Source of the DNA: Saccharopolyspora oryzae
Lineage (GTDB): Bacteria > Actinomycetota > Actinomycetes > Mycobacteriales > Pseudonocardiaceae
Length of the DNA: 64,000 nt
Direction of reading: 5' to 3'
NCBI RefSeq assembly: GCF_027853915.1
Contig: NZ_JAQGLA010000002.1
Span: 1-64,000, forward strand
In this document: positions 16,885 through 24,849 of the stretch, piece after piece
Layout of the letters: the number at the start of each line of letters is the position of its first letter
How positions within the stretch are numbered: position 1 is the first letter of the stretch
Translations under genes and position numbers: made by a program
The notes under the pieces: generated by a model
Databases searched by the model: none
The model's input: only the letters and a program-made list of their open reading frames with translations
What the model was told of the DNA's origin: nothing

Positions 16885-18807
16885 ATGACCATCTCAGCTG
16901 AAACCACCGGCACTCCAGCGGAGTTCGAGCTCGACATCCTCCGCTACGGCCTGATCGAGGTCGCCCGGGAGATGAACGACGCGCTGATGCGCAGCGCCTT
17001 CTCCCCGGTGTGCCGGGACATCCTGGACTGCACGACCGCGATCCACGTGCACAGCGGCGACGGGTGGGAGACCGTGGCCCAGTGGGAGGGCTGCATGCAG
17101 CACGCCTTCACCTCCCCGCACATCGTCAACTTCGCGATGGACGACTTCGACGTCGACTCGATGCAGCCCGGTGACGTCATCTTCGTCAACGACCCGTGGC
17201 GCGGGACCATCCACCAGTCCGACGTGAACCTGCTGCGGCCGGTGTTCGTGGACGGGCGCGTCGAGTTCATCCTGCACTCGACCTCCCACCTGGTCGATCT
17301 CGGCGGCCCGATCCCCGGCGGCTTCTCCAACGGCACGCAGACCGCCTTCGAGGAGCAGCTCAAGCTGCCACCGACGCTGCTGTACGCCAACGACGTCCCG
17401 GTCCGGCCGCTGTTCAACTTCCTGCTGGAGAACAACCGGGTTCCGCACCTGGTACTCGGCGATCTCCGGGCGCTCTACGGCTGCCTGGTGGTGGGTGAGC
17501 GGCAGCTGCGGGCGCTCATCGACCGCGGCGGCCTGGAGAAGGTCAAGGCCGCCGGGCGGTACGCCATCGAAGCCACCGAGCAGAGCATGCGCCGGGGCAT
17601 CGCGGCCGTGCCCGACGGGGACTACACGGTGGAGGACTTCCTCGACGACGACGGCATCACCGACGAACCGATCCCGGTGCGGGTCACCGTGAAGGTCCGC
17701 GGCGACAGTATGGAGATCGACTTCTCCGGGTCGGGCAGGCAGCCGCTGGGCAACTGCGGCACAGCCTGGTGCGAGGCCGTGCGGTGCATCGAAGCGGTGA
17801 AGCTGATGGTCGACCCGAGCACTCCGGTCAACAGCGGCACGCTGCGCCCGATCGAGACCATCCTCCCCCAGGGCAGCGTGGTGTGCGTGCTGCCGCCGTC
17901 GAGCTGCTCCAACCACGCCGACATCGGCCCGCGGTGCATCAACGCCGTCGCGAGCGCGCTCAGCGAAGCCGTCGGGGACCGCTCGATCGCCTGCGACACG
18001 GGCACCGCGCTGGTCATCAGCCTCGGCGGGATCGACACGCGGCCCGGGCACGAGGGCACGCCGTGGGGTGCCTTCGCGCTCACCGGCGGCGGTTGGGGCG
18101 GTACGTGGAAGGAAGACGGCGTCTCCTTCTGCGTGACGCCCATCGGCAACTGCCGCACTTCGGTGCAGGAGCACGTCGAGATCGAGAGCCCGCTGATCGT
18201 CGCGCAGCACGAGATGGTCCTCGACACGGCCGGCGCCGGTCAGTACCGGGGCGGGTTGGGTTCGGTGTACACGCTGACCGCCCAGTCCGACACGATGGTC
18301 ACCGTCACCTGCGACCGCGTCCGCACCGGTGCGCCCGGCGCCGCCGGAGCTGGATCCGGTGCGCCCGCGTTCGGCTGGTACATCCCGGACTTCGACCTCG
18401 AACGGCACTCCGATCCGCTCGATCTTCGGGGGCTGGAACCGCTGTTCGGCATGTTCGACGACGACGGCAGGCCCGATCCCAACGGCGGCGAGTTCTGCAA
18501 GGGTGCCCGCTACCGCACCGGCAAGATCTCCGGTCTCGTCCTCAAGGCAGGCGACGCGTTCCGGTTCATCATCGGCGGGGGCGGCGGCTGGGGAGACCCG
18601 CTGCTGCGCGACCTCGATCGCCTCGAGGAAGACGTGCGCAACGGCCTGTGCAGCGCGGAGTTCGCGGCCCAGGCGTATGGAGCCGTCCTGTCCGGGGACC
18701 ACATCGATCGCAGCGCGACTGCGGAGCGCCGCGCGGAGCTCGCCGCGCTCCGCGAGCAGGGGCGCTGGTCGGTACCCACCGCCGCACCGCTGACCTGGAC
18801 CATCTGA
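16885..18807 (+). CDS. hyuB: Hydantoinase/oxoprolinase-family subunit B
   Basis: A 640-residue HyuB/AcxB-type subunit. Landmarks are RYGLIEVAREMNDALMRSAFSPVCRDILDC near the N-terminus, GDVIFVNDPWRGTIHQSDVNL, HSTSHLVDLGGPIPGG, and near the C-terminus FRFIIGGGGGWGDPL, the last typical of HyuB proteins. It forms the complex with HyuA in which the ring-opening or carboxylation centre resides. An ATG at 16885 with GAGGAG follows the HyuA stop by 12 bases, so the two are coupled. The length matches family members, and no frameshift is visible. Confidence 0.9.
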   Translation: MTISAETTGTPAEFELDILRYGLIEVAREMNDALMRSAFSPVCRDILDCTTAIHVHSGDGWETVAQWEGCMQHAFTSPHIVNFAMDDFDVDSMQPGDVIFVNDPWRGTIHQSDVNLLRPVFVDGRVEFILHSTSHLVDLGGPIPGGFSNGTQTAFEEQLKLPPTLLYANDVPVRPLFNFLLENNRVPHLVLGDLRALYGCLVVGERQLRALIDRGGLEKVKAAGRYAIEATEQSMRRGIAAVPDGDYTVEDFLDDDGITDEPIPVRVTVKVRGDSMEIDFSGSGRQPLGNCGTAWCEAVRCIEAVKLMVDPSTPVNSGTLRPIETILPQGSVVCVLPPSSCSNHADIGPRCINAVASALSEAVGDRSIACDTGTALVISLGGIDTRPGHEGTPWGAFALTGGGWGGTWKEDGVSFCVTPIGNCRTSVQEHVEIESPLIVAQHEMVLDTAGAGQYRGGLGSVYTLTAQSDTMVTVTCDRVRTGAPGAAGAGSGAPAFGWYIPDFDLERHSDPLDLRGLEPLFGMFDDDGRPDPNGGEFCKGARYRTGKISGLVLKAGDAFRFIIGGGGGWGDPLLRDLDRLEEDVRNGLCSAEFAAQAYGAVLSGDHIDRSATAERRAELAALREQGRWSVPTAAPLTWTI

Positions 18808-18821
18808 GAAGGAGACCTCCG

Positions 18822-19082
18822 ATGTCACTCGACCGACTGCTCTTCCCGCGCCCGGAGACCCCGCGGGTCTCGGTGGAGCGGACCCCGGTGGATGCCAGCT
18901 GCCCGTCCTGCGGCGGTACGAACATCGCCCGCTACCCGGTGGCGAACTACCAGGGCCCGCGGATGGTGGTGAAGTGCCAGGACTGCTTCACCCACCTGTC
19001 AGTGACCCGGCCCGAGCCGGCGGACAACTGGCCGGCCTGGCGCTCCCCCACCCGCGATTGGGCCCCCTCGCGCCTCGGTTGA
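18822..19082 (+). CDS. Small zinc-ribbon protein of the hyu cluster
   Basis: An 86-residue protein with two knuckles, C27-x2-C30 (CPSCGG) and C52-x2-C55 (CQDC), plus a C-terminal WPAWRSPTRDWAP segment. It starts 14 bases after hyuB with a GGAGACC site, so it belongs to that operon. Acetone and acetophenone carboxylases possess a small zinc-containing subunit besides the A/B pair, so this could be the equivalent; the sequence alone supports only a zinc-ribbon protein of unknown role. Its reading frame is embedded in a longer open frame, which makes it easy to miss. Confidence 0.75.
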   Translation: MSLDRLLFPRPETPRVSVERTPVDASCPSCGGTNIARYPVANYQGPRMVVKCQDCFTHLSVTRPEPADNWPAWRSPTRDWAPSRLG

Positions 19083-19190
19083 TCCGCCCCCACGGCACGC
19101 GTTCGGGGGCGCCGGTGCGATGCCCCAGCCCACAGCACCTGAACGCGTGCCATCTCCCCAAAACACTTCAGAAGCAGGAAGAGGACAGAG

Positions 19191-19955
19191 ATGTCAGGAT
19201 TGCTGGACGGAAAGGTCGTTTTCATCACTGGAGCTGCCGGCGGGATCGGTCGCGCGACATGCCTGCTGGCGGCCGCGGAAGGCGCAAAGGTCGCGGCGAC
19301 CGACGTATCTGCGGAGGGTGCCGAGAAGACGGCGCAGCTGGTGCGCGACGCGGGCGGAGAGTCCTTCGCAGCAGCCGCCGACCTCACCGATGGGGATTCC
19401 GTCGAAGCGATGTTCTCCGCCGTCATCGACCACTACGGCCGCATCGACGGCGCGTTCAACAACGCCGGTGTCAGCGGTGGGCAGGTCGGCCAGGGCGGAA
19501 AGCTCGTCGCCGACTGGGACGAGGACGCCTTCGACCTGGTGCTGGCGGTCAACCTCAAAGGGGTCTGGCGGTGCATGCGCGCCGAGCTCGAGCAGATGGT
19601 CGCCCAGGGCCACGGGACCATCGTGAACACCGCGTCGCTGGCCGGCCTCGCCGGCTTCAAGACCACCGCGGGCTACTCGGCGGCCAAGCACGGCGTCATC
19701 GGGTTGACCAAGACCGCGGCCATCGAGTACGCACCCGTCGTGCGGGTGAACGCGGTGTGCCCCGGGTACACCGACACCGACCTGATGAAGGACGCGATGG
19801 CTCGCGGCGGCTCGACCATCATGTCCCGCATCCCCTCCGGCGCCCTCGGCCAGCCCGAAAACATCGCCGAGATGGTCTGCTGGCTCCTGTCCGACCGCGC
19901 GTCCTACGCCACCGGCGGCTCGTTCGTCGTGGACGGCGGCTACATGGCGGGCTGA
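19191..19955 (+). CDS. Short-chain dehydrogenase
   Basis: A 254-residue classical SDR with cofactor loop TGAAGGIG (13-20), NNAGVSGGQ (90-98), triad S149, Y162, K166, and the usual C-terminal CWLLSDRASYATGGSFVVDGGYMAG. It has a good site (AGGAAGAGGACAGAG) and follows the zinc-ribbon gene by 108 bases in the same direction, so it may be the last gene of the hyu unit. Likely a hydroxyacyl or alcohol dehydrogenase; substrate unknown. It is convergent with MmgE/PrpD across a strong hairpin. Confidence 0.9.
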   Translation: MSGLLDGKVVFITGAAGGIGRATCLLAAAEGAKVAATDVSAEGAEKTAQLVRDAGGESFAAAADLTDGDSVEAMFSAVIDHYGRIDGAFNNAGVSGGQVGQGGKLVADWDEDAFDLVLAVNLKGVWRCMRAELEQMVAQGHGTIVNTASLAGLAGFKTTAGYSAAKHGVIGLTKTAAIEYAPVVRVNAVCPGYTDTDLMKDAMARGGSTIMSRIPSGALGQPENIAEMVCWLLSDRASYATGGSFVVDGGYMAG

Positions 19956-19990
19956 CCACGCCCAAGTCCACAACGGACACATGAGTGGAA

Positions 19991-20039
19991 GACGGCGGGG
20001 AGTCGCCGGATCCGGATTCCGGACCGCCTCCCCGCCGTC
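19991..20039. terminator. Bidirectional hairpin terminator
   Basis: GACGGCGGGGAG at 19991-20002 pairs perfectly with 20028-20039, enclosing a second dyad TCCGGATTCCGGA. It separates the convergent SDR (ends 19955) and MmgE/PrpD (ends 20150). No gene is evident in 19956-20149. Confidence 0.8.
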
Positions 20040-20149
20040 GCGATGCGCGCAAGCCGCCCAATTTCGCCGCGCCCCCGCCGATCCGGCCGCCGCGCTGGCG
20101 GCAATTGCAGCGAACTGGTTCCACGCCGCCGTCAGCACTCACGAGCCGG

Positions 20150-21544
20150 TCAGAGCACCAGGAGGTCGACCAGGGTCGAAACTGGGAGGTCGGGGTCGCC
20201 GTCGGTGATCGTCCGGAGAAGCTCCTCACTTCGGTCGGCACCCATGGTCGAGACCGTCAGGTCTCGGAACTTCGCGTCCAGGTCGGTCTGCGAGATCGGG
20301 TTCTCCGCTGTGCCCAGCGGGTTGTCGACGAACAGGTGCTCGCTGCGCCCGTCGCGGTAGGTGACGGTGATGTCGGCGACCCACTTGCCGGGGTGCGCGG
20401 TGTCGAGCTCCGGGTCGGGCGTGATGCGGATGCGGTTGGCCAGCTCGGCGATCTCGCCGCCATCGGACAGGTCCAGCCGCCCTGTCAGGTAGTCGTGGTG
20501 CGTGGTGAAGCCGTTGCCGCGCCCCAACATCGACAGGGCGAACTGGAAGGGCAGGCTGTACTGGAGGTTCTCGATGCTCTTCGGTGCGTAGGCGTTCACG
20601 TTGCGATTGCCGACGATGATGTTGCCGCCGGTCTGGATCCCCAGCTCGATCAACTCGACCTGGTCGGGCGAACCGGCCAGCTGCCGCGCACCGTCGATGT
20701 AGGCGTGGTTGATACCGCAGCAGCAGTACGGCTTGATCCAGAGCCGCTCGATCTCGAACTGCGCACCCGGCCCGAAGGAATCCGCTGCGTCCTCCCCCAC
20801 TTCGCGTCCGGCGAAGACGCGGAAGAAACCCTTGCCACCGGTCAAGAAACCAACCGGGCCGGTGAGACCCGCCTCGGCCATCTCAGCAGCCCGGATGCCG
20901 TTGCGCGTGCCGATCCCCGCGTGCACACGCTTCACCGAACCGCCCGACGAGGTGTACTCGGTGGTTCCCGAGCAGTGGCTCATCGCGATGGACAGCGCGT
21001 GCACGGTCTGCTCCAGGTCGAAGCCGCGCATCTTCGCCACCACCGCTGCGGCTCCGAAGTTCGACAGCACCGCGTGCGGGTGGAAGCCGCGTTCCAGCAG
21101 TTCCGGCGCGGCGAGCACACCGATGCGCGTGTAGACCTCGTAGCCCGCGACGATGCCCGCCAGCACCTCGCGCAGCGACGCGCCGATCTCTTCCCCCACA
21201 GCCAGGGCGGTGGGCACCACGCAGCTCCCGGGATGGCTCGAACTGGCCCGGTGTGCGTCGTCGTACTCGAAACCATGCCCGAAGGTCGCGTTCACGAACG
21301 CCGCGTCCGCAGCGCTCATCGCGTCACCGGAGGCCGTGACCCGCGCAGCGCCCGCAGCGTGCTGCCGCCGCGTCAGGTTCAGCACCACCTGGCTCCAGGA
21401 CAGGTCCGCGCACCCGATCTGGACGGCCAACTGGTCCTGCATCAGCCGCCGTGCGCCCCGCACCGCACCGGCCGGGAGCTCGTCGAATTCCAGCTCGGTG
21501 ATCAGACGCGCGACAGCCGCTTCGACAGAGGGGATGTGCTGCAT
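20150..21544 (-). CDS. MmgE/PrpD family protein (copy 1)
   Basis: A 464-residue member of the 2-methylcitrate dehydratase fold. The N-terminal helical domain contains NATFGHGFEYDDAHRASSSHPGSCVVPTALAVGEE, with the conserved His-rich stretch, and GSVKRVHAGIGTRNGIRAAEMAEAGLTGP is typical. Relatives dehydrate 2-methylcitrate or act as cis-aconitate decarboxylase or epimerases on cyclic acids; the function of most catabolic paralogues is unknown. It is on the minus strand, downstream of the enoyl-CoA hydratase (start 22474), and may be co-transcribed with it across a 123-base gap. A second, divergent family member is at 37681-39105. Confidence 0.88.
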   Translation of the reverse strand: MQHIPSVEAAVARLITELEFDELPAGAVRGARRLMQDQLAVQIGCADLSWSQVVLNLTRRQHAAGAARVTASGDAMSAADAAFVNATFGHGFEYDDAHRASSSHPGSCVVPTALAVGEEIGASLREVLAGIVAGYEVYTRIGVLAAPELLERGFHPHAVLSNFGAAAVVAKMRGFDLEQTVHALSIAMSHCSGTTEYTSSGGSVKRVHAGIGTRNGIRAAEMAEAGLTGPVGFLTGGKGFFRVFAGREVGEDAADSFGPGAQFEIERLWIKPYCCCGINHAYIDGARQLAGSPDQVELIELGIQTGGNIIVGNRNVNAYAPKSIENLQYSLPFQFALSMLGRGNGFTTHHDYLTGRLDLSDGGEIAELANRIRITPDPELDTAHPGKWVADITVTYRDGRSEHLFVDNPLGTAENPISQTDLDAKFRDLTVSTMGADRSEELLRTITDGDPDLPVSTLVDLLVL

Positions 21545-21667
21545 GAGGTGAGATCTCGCTTCCGTTCCAGGTGAATGTCCACCGACCGCGAATCCGGCGG
21601 TCCCCGACTGCGCAGGGCTTCAACTCGCCCTCATCGCGCAGTGCACGGCGATGCAGGCCGAGTCCCA

Positions 21668-22474
21668 TCAGGCGGTCGCTGGGCCGGGGAAGTTCGGGGC
21701 GCGTCGCTCCCGATAGGACGCCACACCCTCAACGACGTCCGGACCGCCGAAACCGAGGAACTCCAGCCCCAGCGAGGCATCGAAAATCGGACCCGCCTGC
21801 CGGTACCACTGGTTGAGCGAGTACTTCGTCCACCGGATCGCATCCTGCGCCCCGCCGCTGAGCTCCCCAGCGATCTCGCGGGCAGTCGGCAGCAGCTCGT
21901 CCTCGTCGGCGGTCAGCGACACCAGACCGACCCGCTCAGCCTCCTCGCCAGTGATCTTGCGGCAAGTCAGCAACAGGTACTTGGCCTTCGCCATGCCACA
22001 CAGCAACGGCCACACGGACGCGGCATGGTCACCAGCGGCGACCCCCAACCTGGTGTGCCCGTCAACGATCTTCGCCGTCCGCGCGGCGATCGAGATGTCC
22101 GCCATCAACCCGACCACCAGACCAGCCCCCACTGCCGGGCCGTGAATGGCGGAGATGATCGGCTTATTGCAAGCCAGGATGTTGTAGTACAAATCCCGCG
22201 CCTCGCGCAGCACCCGCATCCGCACCACGTAATCGGCGATCTGCTCCTCGACGAGGTCGAAGCTGCCACCCGCGGAGAACGCCTTGCCCTCACCCCGCAC
22301 CACGACCGCGCGCACCTCCGGGTCCGCGTCGATCACGGGCCAGATCTGCGGAAGCTGCGCGTGCGCGGTGGCGTCCACGGCGTTGAGGTTCGGAGCGTTG
22401 AACACGACCTCCAGCACCCCTGGCTGGTGGCTCTCGAAGGTCAACGCCGAGAAATCCTGGTACTTGTCGAGCAC
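21668..22474 (-). CDS. Enoyl-CoA hydratase/isomerase (crotonase fold)
   Basis: A 268-residue crotonase-family protein: [17 protein letters not shown], the oxyanion-forming [22 protein letters not shown] and [30 protein letters not shown]. The usual hydratase glutamates are not clearly placed, with [17 protein letters not shown] at that region, so it could be a hydratase, isomerase or C-C hydrolase. The GTG at 22474 has an AAGGAG site and starts at the family N-terminus; the frame extends to 22540 without support. A near-perfect AT palindrome lies at 22559-22572, 85 bases upstream. Confidence 0.88.
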   Translation of the reverse strand: MLDKYQDFSALTFESHQPGVLEVVFNAPNLNAVDATAHAQLPQIWPVIDADPEVRAVVVRGEGKAFSAGGSFDLVEEQIADYVVRMRVLREARDLYYNILACNKPIISAIHGPAVGAGLVVGLMADISIAARTAKIVDGHTRLGVAAGDHAASVWPLLCGMAKAKYLLLTCRKITGEEAERVGLVSLTADEDELLPTAREIAGELSGGAQDAIRWTKYSLNQWYRQAGPIFDASLGLEFLGFGGPDVVEGVASYRERRAPNFPGPATA

Positions 22475-22558
22475 TGCTGGTCTCCTTCTCGTGCGCTGCT
22501 GGATCGGCCGCTGTGTTCGTGCACCGCGTGCCGTCGGCAAACCAGAACAGTACCCCCT

Positions 22559-22572
22559 AAAATATATAATGT
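22559..22572. promoter_or_regulatory. AT-rich palindromic operator candidate, copy 7
   Basis: AAAATATATAATGT matches 13 of 14 positions of ACAWTATATAWTGT. It is placed for the enoyl-CoA hydratase unit on the minus strand, in the divergent gap shared with GntR 2. Confidence 0.65.
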
Positions 22573-22695
22573 TCAGTATTTACCTCTGGTTGCACCCGTG
22601 GTAGCCGACAGCACAACCAGGCGGTACGCGCGCAGCACCGCACTCGCCGACGGCGACTCACCGCGCTATGTGCCGTACGCGCCAGTAACTCCGGG

Positions 22696-22705
22696 TATAT
22701 AATGT
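22696..22705. promoter_or_regulatory. AT-rich half-type operator candidate, copy 8 (GntR 2 promoter)
   Basis: TATATAATGT matches the right ten positions of the consensus exactly, while the left arm is GC-rich. It is 32 bases before the ATG of GntR 2, a suitable place for autoregulation. Confidence 0.55.
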
Positions 22706-22736
22706 TCCGGCAGTCCCTCGAGAAGCTGGAGTGAGG

Positions 22737-23441
22737 ATGTCGGTTGCGAGCGACCTGGTCGCAGTCCGCGGGAACAAGCGGCGGCAGCTGCCCGACGAGG
22801 TGGCGAGCTACGTCCGCGAGCAGATCATGTCCGGGCACTTCAAGCCGGGCGACTTCCTCCGCATGGAGCCCATCGCCGAAGCTGTCGGCGTCAGCAACAC
22901 CCCGGTCCGCGAGGGACTGCTGACCCTGCACAACGAGGGCTTCGTCCAGCTGGTCCCCCGCCGCGGCTTCATCGTCGCCCCCTTCACCAGGCAGGACGTC
23001 CGCGACCTGTTCTGGGCCCAGGCCAAGCTAGCGGGGGAGCTCGCCGCGCGCGCGGCCAAGAACATCACACCCGAGCAGATCACCAAGCTCGAAGCGATCA
23101 TCAAGGAGCTGGAGAAGGCGGTCAAGGCCCGGGACAAGGACCTGATCGCCGACCTCGGGCACGCCTTCCACCGCGAGATCAACCTCGCCGCAGGCTCGCA
23201 CCGCCTGGCGCTGCTGCTCGCGGGGATCGTCAAGCACATGCCCAACCGCTTCTACGCCTCGCTGGAGTCCCGGGTCAGCTCGACCCGGGAGCAGCACCCG
23301 CTCATGGTCGAGGCTCTGCGCAAGCGCAGCGTGCGCAAGGCGCGGACTCTCATGGAAGAGCACATCGCCGAAAGCGCCGACTACGTGATCGAGATGCTCG
23401 AGGAGAGCGGTTTCTGGGACGAAGAGGATTCCGAGGACTGA
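22737..23441 (+). CDS. GntR-family regulator, FCD type (paralogue 2)
   Basis: A 234-residue FCD-GntR regulator, the same length as the protein at 10721-11425. QLPDEVASYVREQIMSG, MEPIAEAVGVSNTPVREGLLTL and FVQLVPRRGFIVAPF are nearly identical to paralogue 1, so the recognition helices probably read the same DNA. The effector domain (GHAFHREINLAAGSHRL, MPNRFYASLESRVSSTREQHPLMVEAL) is more diverged, suggesting a different or tuned ligand. The ATG at 22737 is preceded by GGAG; a GTG at 22731 is possible but poorly spaced. An AT-rich half palindrome at its promoter suggests autoregulation. Confidence 0.92.
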   Translation: MSVASDLVAVRGNKRRQLPDEVASYVREQIMSGHFKPGDFLRMEPIAEAVGVSNTPVREGLLTLHNEGFVQLVPRRGFIVAPFTRQDVRDLFWAQAKLAGELAARAAKNITPEQITKLEAIIKELEKAVKARDKDLIADLGHAFHREINLAAGSHRLALLLAGIVKHMPNRFYASLESRVSSTREQHPLMVEALRKRSVRKARTLMEEHIAESADYVIEMLEESGFWDEEDSED

Positions 23442-23457
23442 GCAGCTGAACGAGGTG

Positions 23458-23516
23458 CAGGGCCGGTACCGGCCCTGACTCGAATCGCGTCCCGGAGATC
23501 TCGGTCTCCGGGACGC
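23458..23516. terminator. Tandem hairpins between convergent genes
   Basis: Two dyads: CAGGGCCGGTACCGGCCCTG (23458-23477, perfect) and a 12-bp stem with a six-base loop (23487-23498 with 23505-23516, perfect). They lie between GntR 2 (ends 23441) and the racemase-like gene (ends 23534) and probably terminate both. Confidence 0.82.
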
Positions 23517-23533
23517 GGCTGGTTTTGCGGATG

Positions 23534-24655
23534 TCAGCTCCCGCCGCCCCAGGACTCGAGCAGGCTCTGCAGGTCGAGCGGCTGCGGACGCGGCGCGGCC
23601 GGTTCGCGCGGCGCGGTCCGGCTGAAGCGCGGCGCCGGCGACGGGTGCAGTACTCCGTCGATCCGTTGGAACACCTGCCGCTCGGCGTTGTGCGGGTCCT
23701 CGGCCGCCTCGTCGAACGTCAGCACCGGTGTGACGCACGCGTCGGTACCCGCGTAGATCGCGGCCCACTCTGCTTGGGTCTTCGCCGCCACCGCAGCGGC
23801 GATCCGCTCCCGCAGCTCCGGCCACGCCGCCCGGTCGTGCTGCTCCGGCCAGCCGCTGACGTCCACGTCGAGCCGCACGAGGAACTCCCGGTAGAAGTCC
23901 GCCTCCAGCGCCCCCACGGCGAGGTAGCGGCCGTCTGCGCACTGGTAGGTGTCGTAGTACGGCGCGCCGGAGTCGAGCCAGTTCGTGCCGGGTTCGTCAG
24001 CGAACAGGCCCGCAGCTCGCAGGCCCTGCAGTTTGGCAGTCAGCAGTGCGACTCCGTCCACCATCGCTGCGTCCAGCACCTGTCCACGCCCGGAACCACG
24101 CGCCTCCAGCAGCGCGCACACGATGCCGAAAGCGGCCATCGTCCCGCCGCCCGCGTAGTCGCCGAGCAGGTTGATCGGAGGCCGAGGCGCCTCACCGGCG
24201 CGGGCCATGGCGTGCAGCGCACCGGACTGCGCCACGTAGTTGATGTCGTGCCCGGCCTGCTTGGCCATCGGACCGGACTGGCCGTAACCGGTGAGCCGGG
24301 CGTAGACGAGCGCCGGATTTCGCTCGAGGAGTACCTCCGGGCCCAGACCTAGGCGCTCGGCAACGCCTGGGCGGTACCCCTCGACGAACACGTCCGCCTC
24401 TGCCACGAGCTGCCGGATCGACTCCACACCTCGCGGGTCCTTGAGGTCGACAGCGACCGCTTCGACACCCCGGTTGGCCAGGTCGTGCTCGGGTCGCATC
24501 CCGTCGGTGTTGGCCAGGGCGCGCTGCGACCGGTTCGCCGGCCGCGTCACCCTCACCACTTCGGCGCCCATGTCGGCCAGGAGCATCCCGGCGAAGGGAA
24601 CCGGGCCCATCCCGGCCAGAACGACAACCCGAACGCCGACCAGCGGCCCGCTCAT
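23534..24655 (-). CDS. Alpha-methylacyl-CoA racemase-type CaiB/BaiF protein
   Basis: A 373-residue member of the racemase branch. H136 (GHDINYVAQSGAL), D166 (LLGDYAGGG) and E251 (VGALEADFY) line up with the catalytic H126, D156 and E241 of mycobacterial methylacyl-CoA racemase, each shifted by ten residues. It would therefore epimerise 2-methylacyl-CoA thioesters rather than transfer CoA; this is needed before S-specific acyl-CoA dehydrogenases can act on branched substrates. The ATG at 24655 follows GAGGTGG. It is a single-gene unit convergent with GntR 2, with an AT-rich site at 24767-24785. Confidence 0.85.
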   Translation of the reverse strand: MSGPLVGVRVVVLAGMGPVPFAGMLLADMGAEVVRVTRPANRSQRALANTDGMRPEHDLANRGVEAVAVDLKDPRGVESIRQLVAEADVFVEGYRPGVAERLGLGPEVLLERNPALVYARLTGYGQSGPMAKQAGHDINYVAQSGALHAMARAGEAPRPPINLLGDYAGGGTMAAFGIVCALLEARGSGRGQVLDAAMVDGVALLTAKLQGLRAAGLFADEPGTNWLDSGAPYYDTYQCADGRYLAVGALEADFYREFLVRLDVDVSGWPEQHDRAAWPELRERIAAAVAAKTQAEWAAIYAGTDACVTPVLTFDEAAEDPHNAERQVFQRIDGVLHPSPAPRFSRTAPREPAAPRPQPLDLQSLLESWGGGS

Positions 24656-24766
24656 GCCACCTCACCCCTGCTCACGCCCATCGCTCCTCCGATCTCCGGA
24701 AAGCCCTCAGCAGGGCCGCGGGTGTGCACAGCGTCGCTCCTTCACTGGGGGAATCAAGTCTCGACT

Positions 24767-24785
24767 AGAATATTTTATATATAGC
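24767..24785. promoter_or_regulatory. AT-rich promoter/operator candidate, copy 9 (weak match)
   Basis: AGAATATTTTATATATAGC followed by AC is the only AT-rich block in the region, about 112 bases before the racemase-like start. It fits the consensus poorly as a single palindrome but shares its composition and position. Confidence 0.45.
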
Positions 24786-24804
24786 ACTCTCCGTTCGGCA
24801 TCAA

Positions 24805-24838
24805 AATGCGCGGCGGCGCTTGAGCACCGCCGCGCATT
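24805..24838 (-). terminator. Hairpin terminator of the MHS transporter
   Basis: AATGCGCGGCGG pairs perfectly with CCGCCGCGCATT around a ten-base loop, beginning 12 bases beyond the transporter stop at 24850. Confidence 0.78.
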
Positions 24839-24849
24839 CACGACTACAG

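Noticed and set aside
14587-18828. Long minus-strand frames of about 750 and 640 codons opposite hyuA and hyuB
   Set aside because: They mirror the codon bias of hyuA/hyuB, have no recognisable motif, and the plus-strand genes have ribosome sites and conserved blocks.
19985-21574. A 529-codon plus-strand frame
   Set aside because: Antisense shadow of MmgE/PrpD; it begins inside the bidirectional terminator.
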